From Candidatus Poribacteria bacterium (lineage in GTDB: Bacteria; Poribacteria; WGA-4E; WGA-3G): DNA of 64,000 nucleotides. Of the stretch, positions 27,474 to 37,681 are shown piece after piece. Location of the stretch: contig JAJEET010000026.1 of NCBI GenBank assembly GCA_022820835.1, positions 1 to 64,000 of the forward strand, written 5' to 3'. A program made the translations under genes and the position numbers. The notes under the pieces were generated by a model. It was not told where the DNA came from and searched no databases. It saw only the letters and a list, made by a program, of their open reading frames with translations. The first letter of the stretch is position 1. Every line of letters starts with the position of its first letter.

Positions 27474-29543
27474 ATGAAATTGAGACATTATGCCATCTTA
27501 ATGCTCTCTACGTGCATGGTATTTCTGTTTATAGCACAAGTTACCGCACAAGATTACACAACATGGAGTTTACCGCAAGGTGCCAAAGCACGATTCGGTA
27601 AAGGGCGTGTAAAAGGCATGCAGTATTCTCCAGACGGCACGCAACTTGCTGTCGCAACCGATATCGGAGTTTGGATATACGACGCAAACAGTGGCGGATT
27701 ACTTCAGCTCCTCACAGGACATAGAGACAGAGTTAATTCCGTGGTGTATTCACCAGATGGGAACACCATTGCCAGTAACAGTTGGAGTGAAATCCATTTG
27801 TGGGATGCTGCTACTGGTAAACACATAACTACACTTAAGACGAACGGTAATGGTGCTATAGCATACTCTCCGGATGGAAAAACAATCGCTAGTACAAGCC
27901 ACGAAGGCACAATCTATTTGTGGGATGTCGGCACAGGCGAACTCAAAACTACGATCCGAAGACACACGACCATGGTCTTCTCAATAGCATATTCACCGGA
28001 TGGAAAAACAATCGCTGCTGCAAGTCGGGATAAGACAGTGAGCCTATCAGATGCCGCCACAGGTGAACTTATCAACACATTAACAGGCCACACAGATGTG
28101 GTATCTTCCGTTGCATATTCACCCGATGGCAGCACAATTATCAGTGCAAGTACGGACGATACAGTCCAACTGTGGGATGCTGCTACCGGAGAACACAAAA
28201 CTACGCTCAGAGGACATAATCACTATGTTAGCTCTGCAGTCTATTCACCCGATGGAAATATGATCGCCAGTCAAGGCTGGGATGGCGTGTTTTTTTGGGA
28301 TCTGACGCTCGGAGAAGCCAAAGCAGCAATCAAAAAGTCTGTGCGGAGTACCGCTGCTCTGGCGTATTCACCCGATGGAAATATAATTGCTATTGCCAAT
28401 GTTGATGGCACAGTCGATGTGTGGGATGCTGGGGACGCACAAAACAACGGTATACCCCAACAGAAATACAACTTGAGATCCTTTATTATAGGGCATAAGA
28501 AATGGGCTGATCAATTAGCGTATTCACCCGATGGTAAGACTATCGTCTGTGCGAATTCGAGCGGCATACATTTATGGAACGCTGTAACCGGTAAACACGT
28601 AGCAACATTCAAAGGACATACAGATAACATAAATTCCGTTGCGTATTCACCTGATGGGAAAACTATCTTAGGGGGGACTTGGGATGGTCGGGTACATCTG
28701 TGGGATGCTGAAACAGGACGTTATACAGGTTTTCCGCGTGAGAATAGATTAAGACCCTCCGACGGACCAGACCCTACTACCGGTCATATTTATCGTAGGG
28801 ACCATGTCACCTCAGCAATTTATTCACCGGATGGGAAAACTATCGTCAGTGCAATTGACGACGATACCGTTCATTTGTGGGATGCTGAAGCAGGAAAACA
28901 GAAAAATATGCTTATTGGGCATCAGGATCTCATTCATTCTCTCGCGTATTCGCCCGATGGAAATACGATCGCCAGTGCAAGTAAGGATAAAACTGTACGT
29001 TTGTGGGACACTGAAACAGGAAAACAGAAAAATACACTTATTGGGCATAACGACCTCGTTTACTCCGTTGCGTATTCGCCCGATGGGAAAACTATCGCCA
29101 GCGGATCGGCTTACATTGATAACTCAGTGCGTTTATGGAATGCTGAAACAGGAAAACAGAAAAATATACTTAGAGCCACGGGTATAGTCTATTCCATAGT
29201 ATTTTCGCCAGATGGAAAAACTATCGCTGCTGGAACTTCAGGCGGCATATATTTGTGGGATGCTGAAACAACAAGACAGAAAACGAGGCTCACTGGATAT
29301 AAAAGTTCAGTTGAAGACATTGCCTACTCGCCTGATGGTAAGACTCTTGCAAGTGTGGGTTCGGACGGTACAATGATCCTGTGGGATCTCGCTGGAGAAC
29401 GCAAAGGAGAACCCATACAGCTTGTCGCGGATTTCAATAGCGACGGTGTTGTCAATTTATTGGATGCCATACCCGTTTTTTTAGATTTTATCACAGATAT
29501 TATTTTAATTATAAAAAAGTTAGGGCAGGCAATGCCTGCATAG
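27474..29543 (+). CDS. Secreted WD40-repeat protein with dockerin-like C-terminal fragment
   Basis: Signal peptide, repeated (A/V)YSPDGKTIAS...VxLWDAxTGK units, C-terminal ADFNSDGVVNLLDAI. Confidence 0.93.
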   Translation: MKLRHYAILMLSTCMVFLFIAQVTAQDYTTWSLPQGAKARFGKGRVKGMQYSPDGTQLAVATDIGVWIYDANSGGLLQLLTGHRDRVNSVVYSPDGNTIASNSWSEIHLWDAATGKHITTLKTNGNGAIAYSPDGKTIASTSHEGTIYLWDVGTGELKTTIRRHTTMVFSIAYSPDGKTIAAASRDKTVSLSDAATGELINTLTGHTDVVSSVAYSPDGSTIISASTDDTVQLWDAATGEHKTTLRGHNHYVSSAVYSPDGNMIASQGWDGVFFWDLTLGEAKAAIKKSVRSTAALAYSPDGNIIAIANVDGTVDVWDAGDAQNNGIPQQKYNLRSFIIGHKKWADQLAYSPDGKTIVCANSSGIHLWNAVTGKHVATFKGHTDNINSVAYSPDGKTILGGTWDGRVHLWDAETGRYTGFPRENRLRPSDGPDPTTGHIYRRDHVTSAIYSPDGKTIVSAIDDDTVHLWDAEAGKQKNMLIGHQDLIHSLAYSPDGNTIASASKDKTVRLWDTETGKQKNTLIGHNDLVYSVAYSPDGKTIASGSAYIDNSVRLWNAETGKQKNILRATGIVYSIVFSPDGKTIAAGTSGGIYLWDAETTRQKTRLTGYKSSVEDIAYSPDGKTLASVGSDGTMILWDLAGERKGEPIQLVADFNSDGVVNLLDAIPVFLDFITDIILIIKKLGQAMPA

Positions 29544-29576
29544 TTATAGAAAGCAACTTCAAAACGGAGGACCCTC

Positions 29577-29882
29577 ATGAAAAAAGAAATTAGTACCGAT
29601 GTTAAAGGCATTAATCGCTTTGTTTTTGAAGCGGGCGCAGATAGAAATCAACTTCATCTTCATATCTCGGAAGTCGGTCCAGGGCAACGCGCGCACCCGC
29701 CGCATACACATGATGGACAGGAAATTTTCTATGTATTTTCTGGGAAAGGGGAAGTCTTGTTTGGTGAAGAGACACACCGGGTTAGCGACAACGAAGCCGT
29801 TCATGTCGATTGTCAAGTGTTGCACGGGATACGCAACGTCGGGGAGATACCACTTCGCTATGCCGTGATTATCGCGAAGTGA
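29577..29882 (+). CDS. Cupin-domain protein
   Basis: HPPHTHDGQEIFYVFSGKGEVLFGEETHRVSDNEAVHV. Confidence 0.85.
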   Translation: MKKEISTDVKGINRFVFEAGADRNQLHLHISEVGPGQRAHPPHTHDGQEIFYVFSGKGEVLFGEETHRVSDNEAVHVDCQVLHGIRNVGEIPLRYAVIIAK

Positions 29883-29932
29883 CCCGTTCCATGAAGGACA
29901 GAATTCGTATAGAAAATGCTCAGAGCGTTTTT

Positions 29933-30370
29933 TTATTCTAACGGATCATCCGATAATTGACCGGCACATAGGTGATAAATACCGTAAAGTCCTGCTGCGA
30001 TCAGGACGATCCCGATGCATGCCAATCCGCGTCGGACCCAAATCGGTTGTAAAAAGACTGGGAGACCAATTGTGAACCATCGTGGTTGCAGTAGATTCGA
30101 CAGGGCAATGCTGAAATAGAGTAAGCCGTAAGCAATGAGACCAATATCGCTCGCGAATTCTTGCTTCAGTGGCGTGACAGGCAACTTGAACGGATTGAGA
30201 AGATAGTCACCAGAAAAGATTAAGGTAATCCCGACAGTTAGAAAGCAAATCAGGATGACATTTGAATAGCCTGAATGCCGTAGCATGACCAATAAGACGA
30301 TACTGATGCATCCCAATAGTAGGCTCATCACGCCTTGCATAATTTGATAACTTCTATTTTGTGAAATCAT
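29933..30370 (-). CDS. Hypothetical integral membrane protein
   Basis: Four hydrophobic segments, downstream of the permease gene. Confidence 0.55.
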   Translation of the reverse strand: MISQNRSYQIMQGVMSLLLGCISIVLLVMLRHSGYSNVILICFLTVGITLIFSGDYLLNPFKLPVTPLKQEFASDIGLIAYGLLYFSIALSNLLQPRWFTIGLPVFLQPIWVRRGLACIGIVLIAAGLYGIYHLCAGQLSDDPLE

Positions 30371-30382
30371 TCTTTGACTTTC

Positions 30383-31363
30383 TTATCCGAATCGGATGCG
30401 CGGATCGACGAGGGTATAACTAATATCGGTTAACAACAAGCCGACAATATACAGGACAGAGCCGAGATAGACCATGCTCCGCACAATGGCGAAATCCTGT
30501 GCCTGAATTGCTTCGATCGTAAAACTCCCTAATCCGGGAATGGCGAAAAACGCCTCCATCACCAAGCTGCCGAGAAAGAGTAACGGGATTGCCAATACAA
30601 CATTCGTCAGGATCGGGATCATTGCGTTCTTGAGTGCATGTTTAAAGAGAACTGCGGCTTCGCTTACGCCTTTCGCACGTGCCGTCCGCACATAGTCGCG
30701 ATTTACCTCCTCAAGGAATATCGTTCGGTAGAAACGAATACCGCTACCGATACCGCTGATGATACCGATAACCACAGGTAGAATTACGAACTTCAACATG
30801 TTTACACCCGAATCGTAGCCTGAGATCGGAAACAGACGCAACATCTTTCCAAACAACCACTGCCCGCCAATGATATAAAAGAGGGAGGAGATAGACATAA
30901 CGGTCACCGCAACGATTGTACCCCAGAAATCGACGTAAGTTGCCCGATAGTAAGCCACAATCATTGAAATGGTAATATTCACCAGAAGCCCAAGTATAAA
31001 CGTCGGCAAAGCAATAGCCAAGCTTGCCCACATCCGTTGTGAAATCTGCGCCGTTATGTCAATGTTGTTTGTATCAGATGTCCCGAAATCAAAAACGAAA
31101 AGTTTCGCGGCTTTCTGAAAGAAGATAGTCTCCGTAAAGTACCCACCGTCAGATGCCTCAGGATTAAAAAAGAGAGGTAAGTGGTATCCGTTCTGTTTTT
31201 TCCAATTGTCAACATCTTCCTGTGTAATATTCTTCTCACCGAGAATCTTCCGTGCCATCTGGTCAGGCGAGTTAACAACGAAAAAGAGGAAGAAAACGAT
31301 GAGGTTCACACCTATCAGGATAGGGATTGCGTAAAGAATTCGCCGGACGATATAAGTAAACAT
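30383..31363 (-). CDS. Peptide/nickel-type ABC transporter permease (DppB/OppB family)
   Basis: MFTYIVRRILYAIPILIGVNLIVFFLFF; RTIFLEEVNRDYVRTARAKGVSEAAVLFKHALKNAMIPILTN. Confidence 0.93.
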   Translation of the reverse strand: MFTYIVRRILYAIPILIGVNLIVFFLFFVVNSPDQMARKILGEKNITQEDVDNWKKQNGYHLPLFFNPEASDGGYFTETIFFQKAAKLFVFDFGTSDTNNIDITAQISQRMWASLAIALPTFILGLLVNITISMIVAYYRATYVDFWGTIVAVTVMSISSLFYIIGGQWLFGKMLRLFPISGYDSGVNMLKFVILPVVIGIISGIGSGIRFYRTIFLEEVNRDYVRTARAKGVSEAAVLFKHALKNAMIPILTNVVLAIPLLFLGSLVMEAFFAIPGLGSFTIEAIQAQDFAIVRSMVYLGSVLYIVGLLLTDISYTLVDPRIRFG

Positions 31364-31369
31364 TTCTGT

Positions 31370-33493
31370 CTATTGTGTTCCTCTTTCTCGCTTCCAAATT
31401 GTGATAGCAGCAGGAATTGTCCCTAAAATTAGCAGTCCGAGACACAACCAAAGGGGCCAGACGATGGGTTTATTCCATGCTTGACGGTTTTCTGTGCGCT
31501 GACCGGCATCGATGCGAAGATACTTCAAATTGCCACGTCCCAAAGAACTCGGTTTATTGTTCTTCAACCACTGGTGCGATAGACCGAAAGTGACAGGATG
31601 ATAGACGAAAACCCAAGGCGCATCACGTTGTAACAAACGGTTCATCTCACGGATACGTGCTAATCGTTCCGGTGAGTTCTCCATATTTTTCATCTCTTCA
31701 AAAAGGCGATTGTATTCAGGATTATCGTAGTTCGCAGCGTTTTCACCATCGTGTAAGGTTTTACTATTCGGACCGTAGAGGAGGAACAAGAAATTTTCGG
31801 CGTCAGGATAATCGGCATGCCATCCCCAATAGATGATCTGAAAATTCCCATTTTTCACTTTGTCGCGAAACCGATTGTAATCCGTGGTTCGGCTCTCCAT
31901 TGTGATACCGATCTGTTCTAATTTATTTCGCATCCATGTCAATTGGGACGTGGCACCCGCCGAATTCCATGTATTGTCAAAAGAGACGATCAGTGGGTTT
32001 CCCTTACGATCCTGTCCGCCCGGGTAACCGGCTTCCGCGAGAAGTTGGCGTGCTTCTTCGATGGATTTTCGGATGGGACGATTCGTGCTCGCATCCCAGT
32101 TATAAAGATAAGGGTTAATGCCCGCTTCACCCGATTCATACCCAAAGATACCGGGGGGCAGCGGACTGTGTGATACAACACCGCGTCCGTTGCGGAAAAT
32201 CTCAATATATTCTTCGTAATTCAAGGCAATCGAAATCGCCTGCCGAAGTTTCTGTTTCTCTGGTGTGTACCCGCCAACGGTATCATCTAACATATTGAAA
32301 GCAAGATAAATAGTCGTCGGTTCCACACTGGTGCGTAAGACGATATGTTTCGTTTTCAATTCCTCACTTGTGCTCGGATCCCCCGTTTCGTCGAAAGCGA
32401 TGGCACTATCAAACGTATCTGAGGAGATACCCGAATTATCGTAATACCCCTGCAAAAACTTATTCCATCGCGGAATATATTCCTTCTCTAATTTATAAAC
32501 AACTTTCGGTATAAATGGAACAACCTCCCACGCGTCGTCCAAAAGTCCGGCTTCCCTATCCCCGGGTTCACCACTTGAGGGATAGCGTTCCACCCGAAAA
32601 TTCTCGTTCTTGACGAGCACGATCTCCTTGTGTGCGAGGAGCGTCTCTATGCGATAGGCGCCCGTTCCCACAGGAAACCGATCAATCGTGATGTTCCGTT
32701 CCTTCATAACAGGTTGATTGTAAAAATCGATCGCCTCTTTAGGCATCGGAGAAAAGAACGGCATCGCCAACCAATAGACGAACTGCGGATACTTCGCTTT
32801 GAGAATAACCCTATAAGTATACCGGTCTACGACTTCTACACCCGGAAACGGCGCATCGGCTTGTCCATTCGCAACGGCAGCTGAATACGCGTCCATACCC
32901 AGAATATAATCCGCCAATGTACTGAGAATAGGGCAAGAGAGACGCGGATCAGCCATCCGTTTAATCTGGTGAACATAATCGTCAGCGATAAGTTCACGCG
33001 TCCCTGTCATCGGAAAATCCTTGATCTCGGCAAATCGCGACACATCTGCTTCTTTTAAGTCATGGTATCGCAGTGCTCCGCTTTCAGTTTTGGCGAAGCA
33101 GGGGTGCGGTTGGTACATAATACCGGGACGTATCCGAATTTCATAGACCGCACGCGCGACAGACGCTGCAGGGGCATTTGATGCCAGCTGCCTTCCGCGA
33201 GCATCGTAATAACGCGGTCGCGGGACAGTCTCTGCTGTCAATGGAATCAATGTATAAGGTCGCTTCAGGTAGTGGTATCGCAAAGGCGGCTCATAAATCT
33301 GCTGAATAAACCTATATTCATCCGAACTGTAGGAGATCGCTGGATCAAAGTGTTTCGGTTCTTCGGTAAATGTACTGTAGTAGATTTCCTCGTTGCGTTC
33401 AGATTTCGGATACGGATTGTTCGGCACACCACAACTGATCAAGAAAACCAGTGCCATGAGTGCTATGCAACACCTGCTTGTATACGATGTCAT
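31370..33493 (-). CDS. ABC transporter substrate-binding protein family 5 (OppA-like) lipoprotein with C-terminal TM segment
   Basis: Lipobox ALVFLISCG; SBP_bac_5 features; C-terminal WPLWLCLGLLILGTIPAAITIWKRERG. Confidence 0.9.
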   Translation of the reverse strand: MTSYTSRCCIALMALVFLISCGVPNNPYPKSERNEEIYYSTFTEEPKHFDPAISYSSDEYRFIQQIYEPPLRYHYLKRPYTLIPLTAETVPRPRYYDARGRQLASNAPAASVARAVYEIRIRPGIMYQPHPCFAKTESGALRYHDLKEADVSRFAEIKDFPMTGTRELIADDYVHQIKRMADPRLSCPILSTLADYILGMDAYSAAVANGQADAPFPGVEVVDRYTYRVILKAKYPQFVYWLAMPFFSPMPKEAIDFYNQPVMKERNITIDRFPVGTGAYRIETLLAHKEIVLVKNENFRVERYPSSGEPGDREAGLLDDAWEVVPFIPKVVYKLEKEYIPRWNKFLQGYYDNSGISSDTFDSAIAFDETGDPSTSEELKTKHIVLRTSVEPTTIYLAFNMLDDTVGGYTPEKQKLRQAISIALNYEEYIEIFRNGRGVVSHSPLPPGIFGYESGEAGINPYLYNWDASTNRPIRKSIEEARQLLAEAGYPGGQDRKGNPLIVSFDNTWNSAGATSQLTWMRNKLEQIGITMESRTTDYNRFRDKVKNGNFQIIYWGWHADYPDAENFLFLLYGPNSKTLHDGENAANYDNPEYNRLFEEMKNMENSPERLARIREMNRLLQRDAPWVFVYHPVTFGLSHQWLKNNKPSSLGRGNLKYLRIDAGQRTENRQAWNKPIVWPLWLCLGLLILGTIPAAITIWKRERGTQ

Positions 33494-33564
33494 AAACCTA
33501 ATTACTTGCCTTGTGGAGTGGTGTTTTGATAGTCTCATAATTTTTCGCTTACGAAAATGGTTTC

Positions 33565-34644
33565 TTAAAGTCCGTAAAGAAGTGTTAATGATATCAAAGG
33601 ACCGAATTCAAATGCGTCGCTCTCCTCGTACACACCACCCCATAAGGAATCAGTATCGTCATAGAGCGTCTCTTGGTGTAAAGGGAGCATTACTGCCAAG
33701 GACAACGGGAGATCATAAGGCGTTACAACGGATACCCCAAACGATGCCATGCTGAATCGGAGTCCGGTATTGATGTCGCGTTTGCCTGCCCATTGCGCGT
33801 AGGATTGATAAAAACCGAGGTACCCAGCTTGGAACGTAAGCCAATCACTGACACGATAACTTAAACCGCCTGTGTAGGTAACCTCTCTGGACCCGCGATA
33901 GGTCTTGCTATTCTCATAGAACGGCAATTTCCCACGGATACTGGCACTTGCATTTAGCCCTTTGTAGATGGGCAAACTATAATACAAATCGACAAGCGGG
34001 TTGAACGTCCCCGTTCCAAACTGGATATGGAGATGTTCAAGTCCGGCATTCCCAAGTTTCCAAGGGTCCTCTTCGGTTTTACCAAGAGGAATCGTCGTTC
34101 CGACACGTGCCATCAAAAGATCGTTCTCTCTAAGGAGTCCTGGCATCCGATAGCCTAACAACAGATCCACATCGGCAAATCCGATGTAAGTCTCATTTCT
34201 ATGATGATTATCGCGGCTACGTATAATCGCTTCCCAATCCGCGGGCGTAACCGGATCAATCTTTTCAAGTGTTGCCTCCTGCGTTTTCGTCTCGTATGGT
34301 ATATTGGCTTCCAGCACCCATTGGGAAGAGAGTTGATACTTCAATCCGACATCAACCCGAAAGATATTCAGATTGACATGGTGTCGGTGCAACGGGACCT
34401 CTATTACTTTTCCATCTGGCGAAATCCCTTTGGTTTCTAAGTGTCCGCCTTGTGCGTCCAACCAGCGCATCATACTGAAAGTACTCTGAAACTTACGCGT
34501 TTCTCCTGAAGTCAAACTGACTTCACCGATCCCGCCACGTGGAATCGCGGGGTTGCTTCAGGCGCCTCAGCTCTCTTGGGCAAAACCGAGGGGCAGAAAA
34601 ACAAACTGGAAGCAGAACAATAGAGCAAGAATCCGAACCATCAT
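33565..34644 (-). pseudogene. Putative outer-membrane beta-barrel-like protein, ORF interrupted by two in-frame TGA codons after the signal peptide
   Basis: Same frame reads MMVRILALLFCFQFVFLPLGFAQES*GA*SNPAIPRGGIGEVSLTSGETRKFQST...; uninterrupted part 33565-34515. Confidence 0.6.
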
Positions 34645-35591
34645 AGGGGATTACCATCCGTTTCTAAGTTGAGCCACGCCACTTCAGCCTCGGAAAGTAC
34701 AAGTGTTCTTGCGCCGAGCGAAGAATCCAATTCAGCTAAAGTTACGGGTCCGATGACAGGAAAAACCGGGAACGGAATATTCAAACAGTATGCCAGGGAG
34801 ACCTGAATCGCGGAATATCCATATTTTTCACCTAACATCTTTGCACGTGCAAGTCTTTCAAAGTTATCATCATTATAATAGACACGTACCATATCTCTGT
34901 TTTCACGGTTTTCCGGTGTAAAAGCACCACTAAAGAAACCGCGTGCTTGCGAAGACCACGGCATCAAGGGAAACTGGCTCTCTTTATGCCACGCGCGTGC
35001 GGCATCGTCCACGCAGACGCAGCCGCCCCACATCGGTTCCATTGGTACAGCGAGACTAATATTGTTACTGCAAGAGACGAACCCCGCGAGTCCATTTTCC
35101 TCGGCATACGTGTTCGCCTCAACAATGCGCTGCGGTTCCCAGTTAGAAGCAGCGATGGCTCTGATACGTCCTGCACCGATTTCCGTGTTCAAGTAATCAA
35201 TAATTGTGCTGACCGGAATCACAGGATCATCGCGATGGAGCATGTAGAGGTCAATATAGTCGGTACGGAGTCGTGCAATGCTTTCGTCAAGATCGGCTTT
35301 GAGTTCTTCAGGTGAGAGACGCGGGCGTGGCACGCTACCTTGCGGGTGCCCGCCTTTACCAATCAGGTACACCTCATCCCGATTTCCGCGTTGTCGCATC
35401 CAGAGACCGATTAGCATCTCGCTATCGCCGCCGCCGTAGATGTGTGCGGTATCGAGAGCATTTCCACCTACCTCGAAAAATGCGTCGAGCATTTCAGTGC
35501 TATCATCGAATTTGACAGGTGAGAGCAACATAGTCCCCAAAATTAGCTGCGATATGTCTTTGCTGACTCCTGGAATTTTTATACGCTTCAT
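34641..35591 (-). CDS. Aldo/keto reductase
   Basis: ALDTAHIYGGGDSEMLIG; IDLYMLHRDDPVIPV. Confidence 0.92.
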   Translation of the reverse strand: MKRIKIPGVSKDISQLILGTMLLSPVKFDDSTEMLDAFFEVGGNALDTAHIYGGGDSEMLIGLWMRQRGNRDEVYLIGKGGHPQGSVPRPRLSPEELKADLDESIARLRTDYIDLYMLHRDDPVIPVSTIIDYLNTEIGAGRIRAIAASNWEPQRIVEANTYAEENGLAGFVSCSNNISLAVPMEPMWGGCVCVDDAARAWHKESQFPLMPWSSQARGFFSGAFTPENRENRDMVRVYYNDDNFERLARAKMLGEKYGYSAIQVSLAYCLNIPFPVFPVIGPVTLAELDSSLGARTLVLSEAEVAWLNLETDGNPL

Positions 35592-35887
35592 TTACAAACA
35601 AATATCCTTTTCTTTAACGGGCAAACAAGTCGCGCCCTTTAGAATATATAGATACACCATAGCATACAAAGAAATTATAGCAGATCCCAGGCTTTAAAAT
35701 CCACAGGAAAATGTTACCTGGTAACTGAAAGGTTTTCGCAGAAAACCGTACTGACAACTGACAACTATTAACAGAAATGCATTGCGAATATTTCAGAATT
35801 GTGATAGAATAGAAATTGATATTTTGGCGATGTAGACTGAACAAATTACACTTATCAAGCAGCTGAGGATAGAACAGACACAACACT

Positions 35888-36655
35888 ATGAGCATTTCCT
35901 ACCTAAGTTATCTACGAACAGCACAAGACATTTTGGAACGGATTCAAGCCACACAAACCGATGCGATTGCGCAAGCCTCTGATATCTGCGCCGAGACGAT
36001 AGCAGAAGACGGTCTCGTTTATCTGTTTGGTTCCGGGCATTCCCGCATGGCGGTTGAAGAGATGTTCCCCCGCTACGGAAGTTTTCCGGGGTTCTTTCCG
36101 ATAGTGGAATTGGCGGTTACCTATCACAATCAGGTTGTCGGTTGTAACGGACAGCGTCAGGCACTTTTTCTGGAAAACATCTCAGGGTACGCAGACGTTA
36201 TTTTACGTAACTTCACCTTTGGTCCCCACGATGCTATGATGGTATTCTCAAATTCTGGCACCAACATCCTACCTATAGAGATGGCGATGGGTGCCAAAAA
36301 ACAGGGGGTGCCTGTCATTGCAGTGAGTTCCATCGCACACAGCCGTTCATCTACCTCAAAACACACCTCTGGCAAACGGCTCTTTGAGATCGCTGACTTA
36401 ACAATTGACAACTGTAATCCGCCGGGTGATGCAGTCGTAGATATCCCGAATTTAGCATACCCTGTAGGACCTACGTCCAGCATCGGTACCCTGTCAATTG
36501 TCAATGCGATTAAATGCCGTGTTGCCGAATTGCTAACAGAACGTGGGAAACCTCCTGTCGTGTTGACAGGTTCACATTTTCTTGGTTCCGAAGAATCGGC
36601 AAAACAGATTGAGCGTACCTACGACGATTATAGGGCGCGCGTCCACGGACGTTAG
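35888..36655 (+). CDS. SIS-domain (phosphosugar isomerase-like) protein
   Basis: EDGLVYLFGSGHSRMAVEEMFPRYGS; MMVFSNSGTNILPIEMAMGAKKQGVPVIAVSSI. Confidence 0.88.
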   Translation: MSISYLSYLRTAQDILERIQATQTDAIAQASDICAETIAEDGLVYLFGSGHSRMAVEEMFPRYGSFPGFFPIVELAVTYHNQVVGCNGQRQALFLENISGYADVILRNFTFGPHDAMMVFSNSGTNILPIEMAMGAKKQGVPVIAVSSIAHSRSSTSKHTSGKRLFEIADLTIDNCNPPGDAVVDIPNLAYPVGPTSSIGTLSIVNAIKCRVAELLTERGKPPVVLTGSHFLGSEESAKQIERTYDDYRARVHGR

Positions 36656-36673
36656 CACACCCCGATTTTTCTC

Positions 36674-36702
36674 TTGACTTTTCTCGCGGAAACCGTTATA
36701 CT
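36674..36702 (+). promoter_or_regulatory. Putative sigma-70 promoter TTGACT-N17-TATACT for the nadD operon
   Basis: Hexamers at 36674-36679 and 36697-36702. Confidence 0.6.
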
Positions 36703-36772
36703 ATGAAACTGCACAGACGGATATTAGGTATACGCCATTGAGTTCACATCCACTGGACACTCCGATATTCTG

Positions 36773-37372
36773 ATGCTGAAAACAAACCAAAGAATTGCTG
36801 TGATGGGCGGAACATTCAACCCAATCCATTATGCCCACCTACTGAGTGCCGAACAGGTTCGCGTCGGATTGGGTTACGATAAAATATTGTTTATCCCTTC
36901 CGCGAGACCGCCACACAAAGTTGCAGATGCCGATATTATCGAACCGGAGCATCGGTATCAGATGGCACTCTTAGCGATTATTGGGAATCCGGACTTTGAG
37001 GTGTCTCGGATAGAATTGGAGCGCGCCGGACCCTCTTATACCGTTGAGACGCTAAAAGCATTGCAGAAACTTTATGGAAAAACAACCGAACTTGCATGGA
37101 TTATCGGGGCGGATTCACTCATCGAGTATGAAGTCTGGAGGGATTTTGATGAGGTCTTAGCGCGGTGTATTATGATCGCGACGACGCGTCCGACTTATGA
37201 TCTCAACCGCGTACCGCTGGAAGTCCGAAAACGGGTCACGACCTTCACAGTAACCGGTGCGGATATATCAGCGACGGCGATTCGTGAACGCGTTCGGAAC
37301 AAGCTTTCCATCCGGTATCTCGTTCCAGAAGCGGTCGAAAATTATATCCATCGGCATCGATTGTATCAATAG
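36773..37372 (+). CDS. nadD: Nicotinate-nucleotide adenylyltransferase
   Basis: IAVMGGTFNPIHYAHLLSAEQV; IPSARPPHK; ISATAIRERV. Confidence 0.95.
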   Translation: MLKTNQRIAVMGGTFNPIHYAHLLSAEQVRVGLGYDKILFIPSARPPHKVADADIIEPEHRYQMALLAIIGNPDFEVSRIELERAGPSYTVETLKALQKLYGKTTELAWIIGADSLIEYEVWRDFDEVLARCIMIATTRPTYDLNRVPLEVRKRVTTFTVTGADISATAIRERVRNKLSIRYLVPEAVENYIHRHRLYQ

Positions 37373-37380
37373 TTGAAAAA

Positions 37381-37662
37381 TTGAAAATTCCGAAATCCGA
37401 AAATAAGGGCGTGAATATCGTGGAACACAGATGCAGTATGTGCGAAACAGTTTATGATTTTGTATGGGAAGAAGGTACACCGCTACCGAAAAATTTTCCG
37501 TTCTGTAGTGCGCGCTGCAAAGCAAAAGACCTTTCAAAATGGATTAATGAGGAATACGCTATTCGCGCGGTGTTACCGGACACAATTTTATCTGAAACCG
37601 AACGGGAACTCCTTGCGGAATTGGCAAAATTAGGGGTTGAGATTGACGATGAAAGAGAATAA
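37381..37662 (+). CDS. yacG: YacG-like zinc-binding protein (DNA gyrase inhibitor family)
   Basis: CSMCETVYDF...NFPFCSARCKAKDLSKWINEEYAI (CxxC...CxxxC). Confidence 0.85.
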   Translation: MKIPKSENKGVNIVEHRCSMCETVYDFVWEEGTPLPKNFPFCSARCKAKDLSKWINEEYAIRAVLPDTILSETERELLAELAKLGVEIDDERE

Positions 37663-37681
37663 AAAACAATACTGAAATCCG

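Noticed and set aside
28500-29400. Regular DNA repeats as a CRISPR array
   Set aside because: Repeats are in-frame WD40 codons of one long ORF with ~120-bp periodicity; no conserved 25-40 bp repeat/spacer structure and no cas genes.
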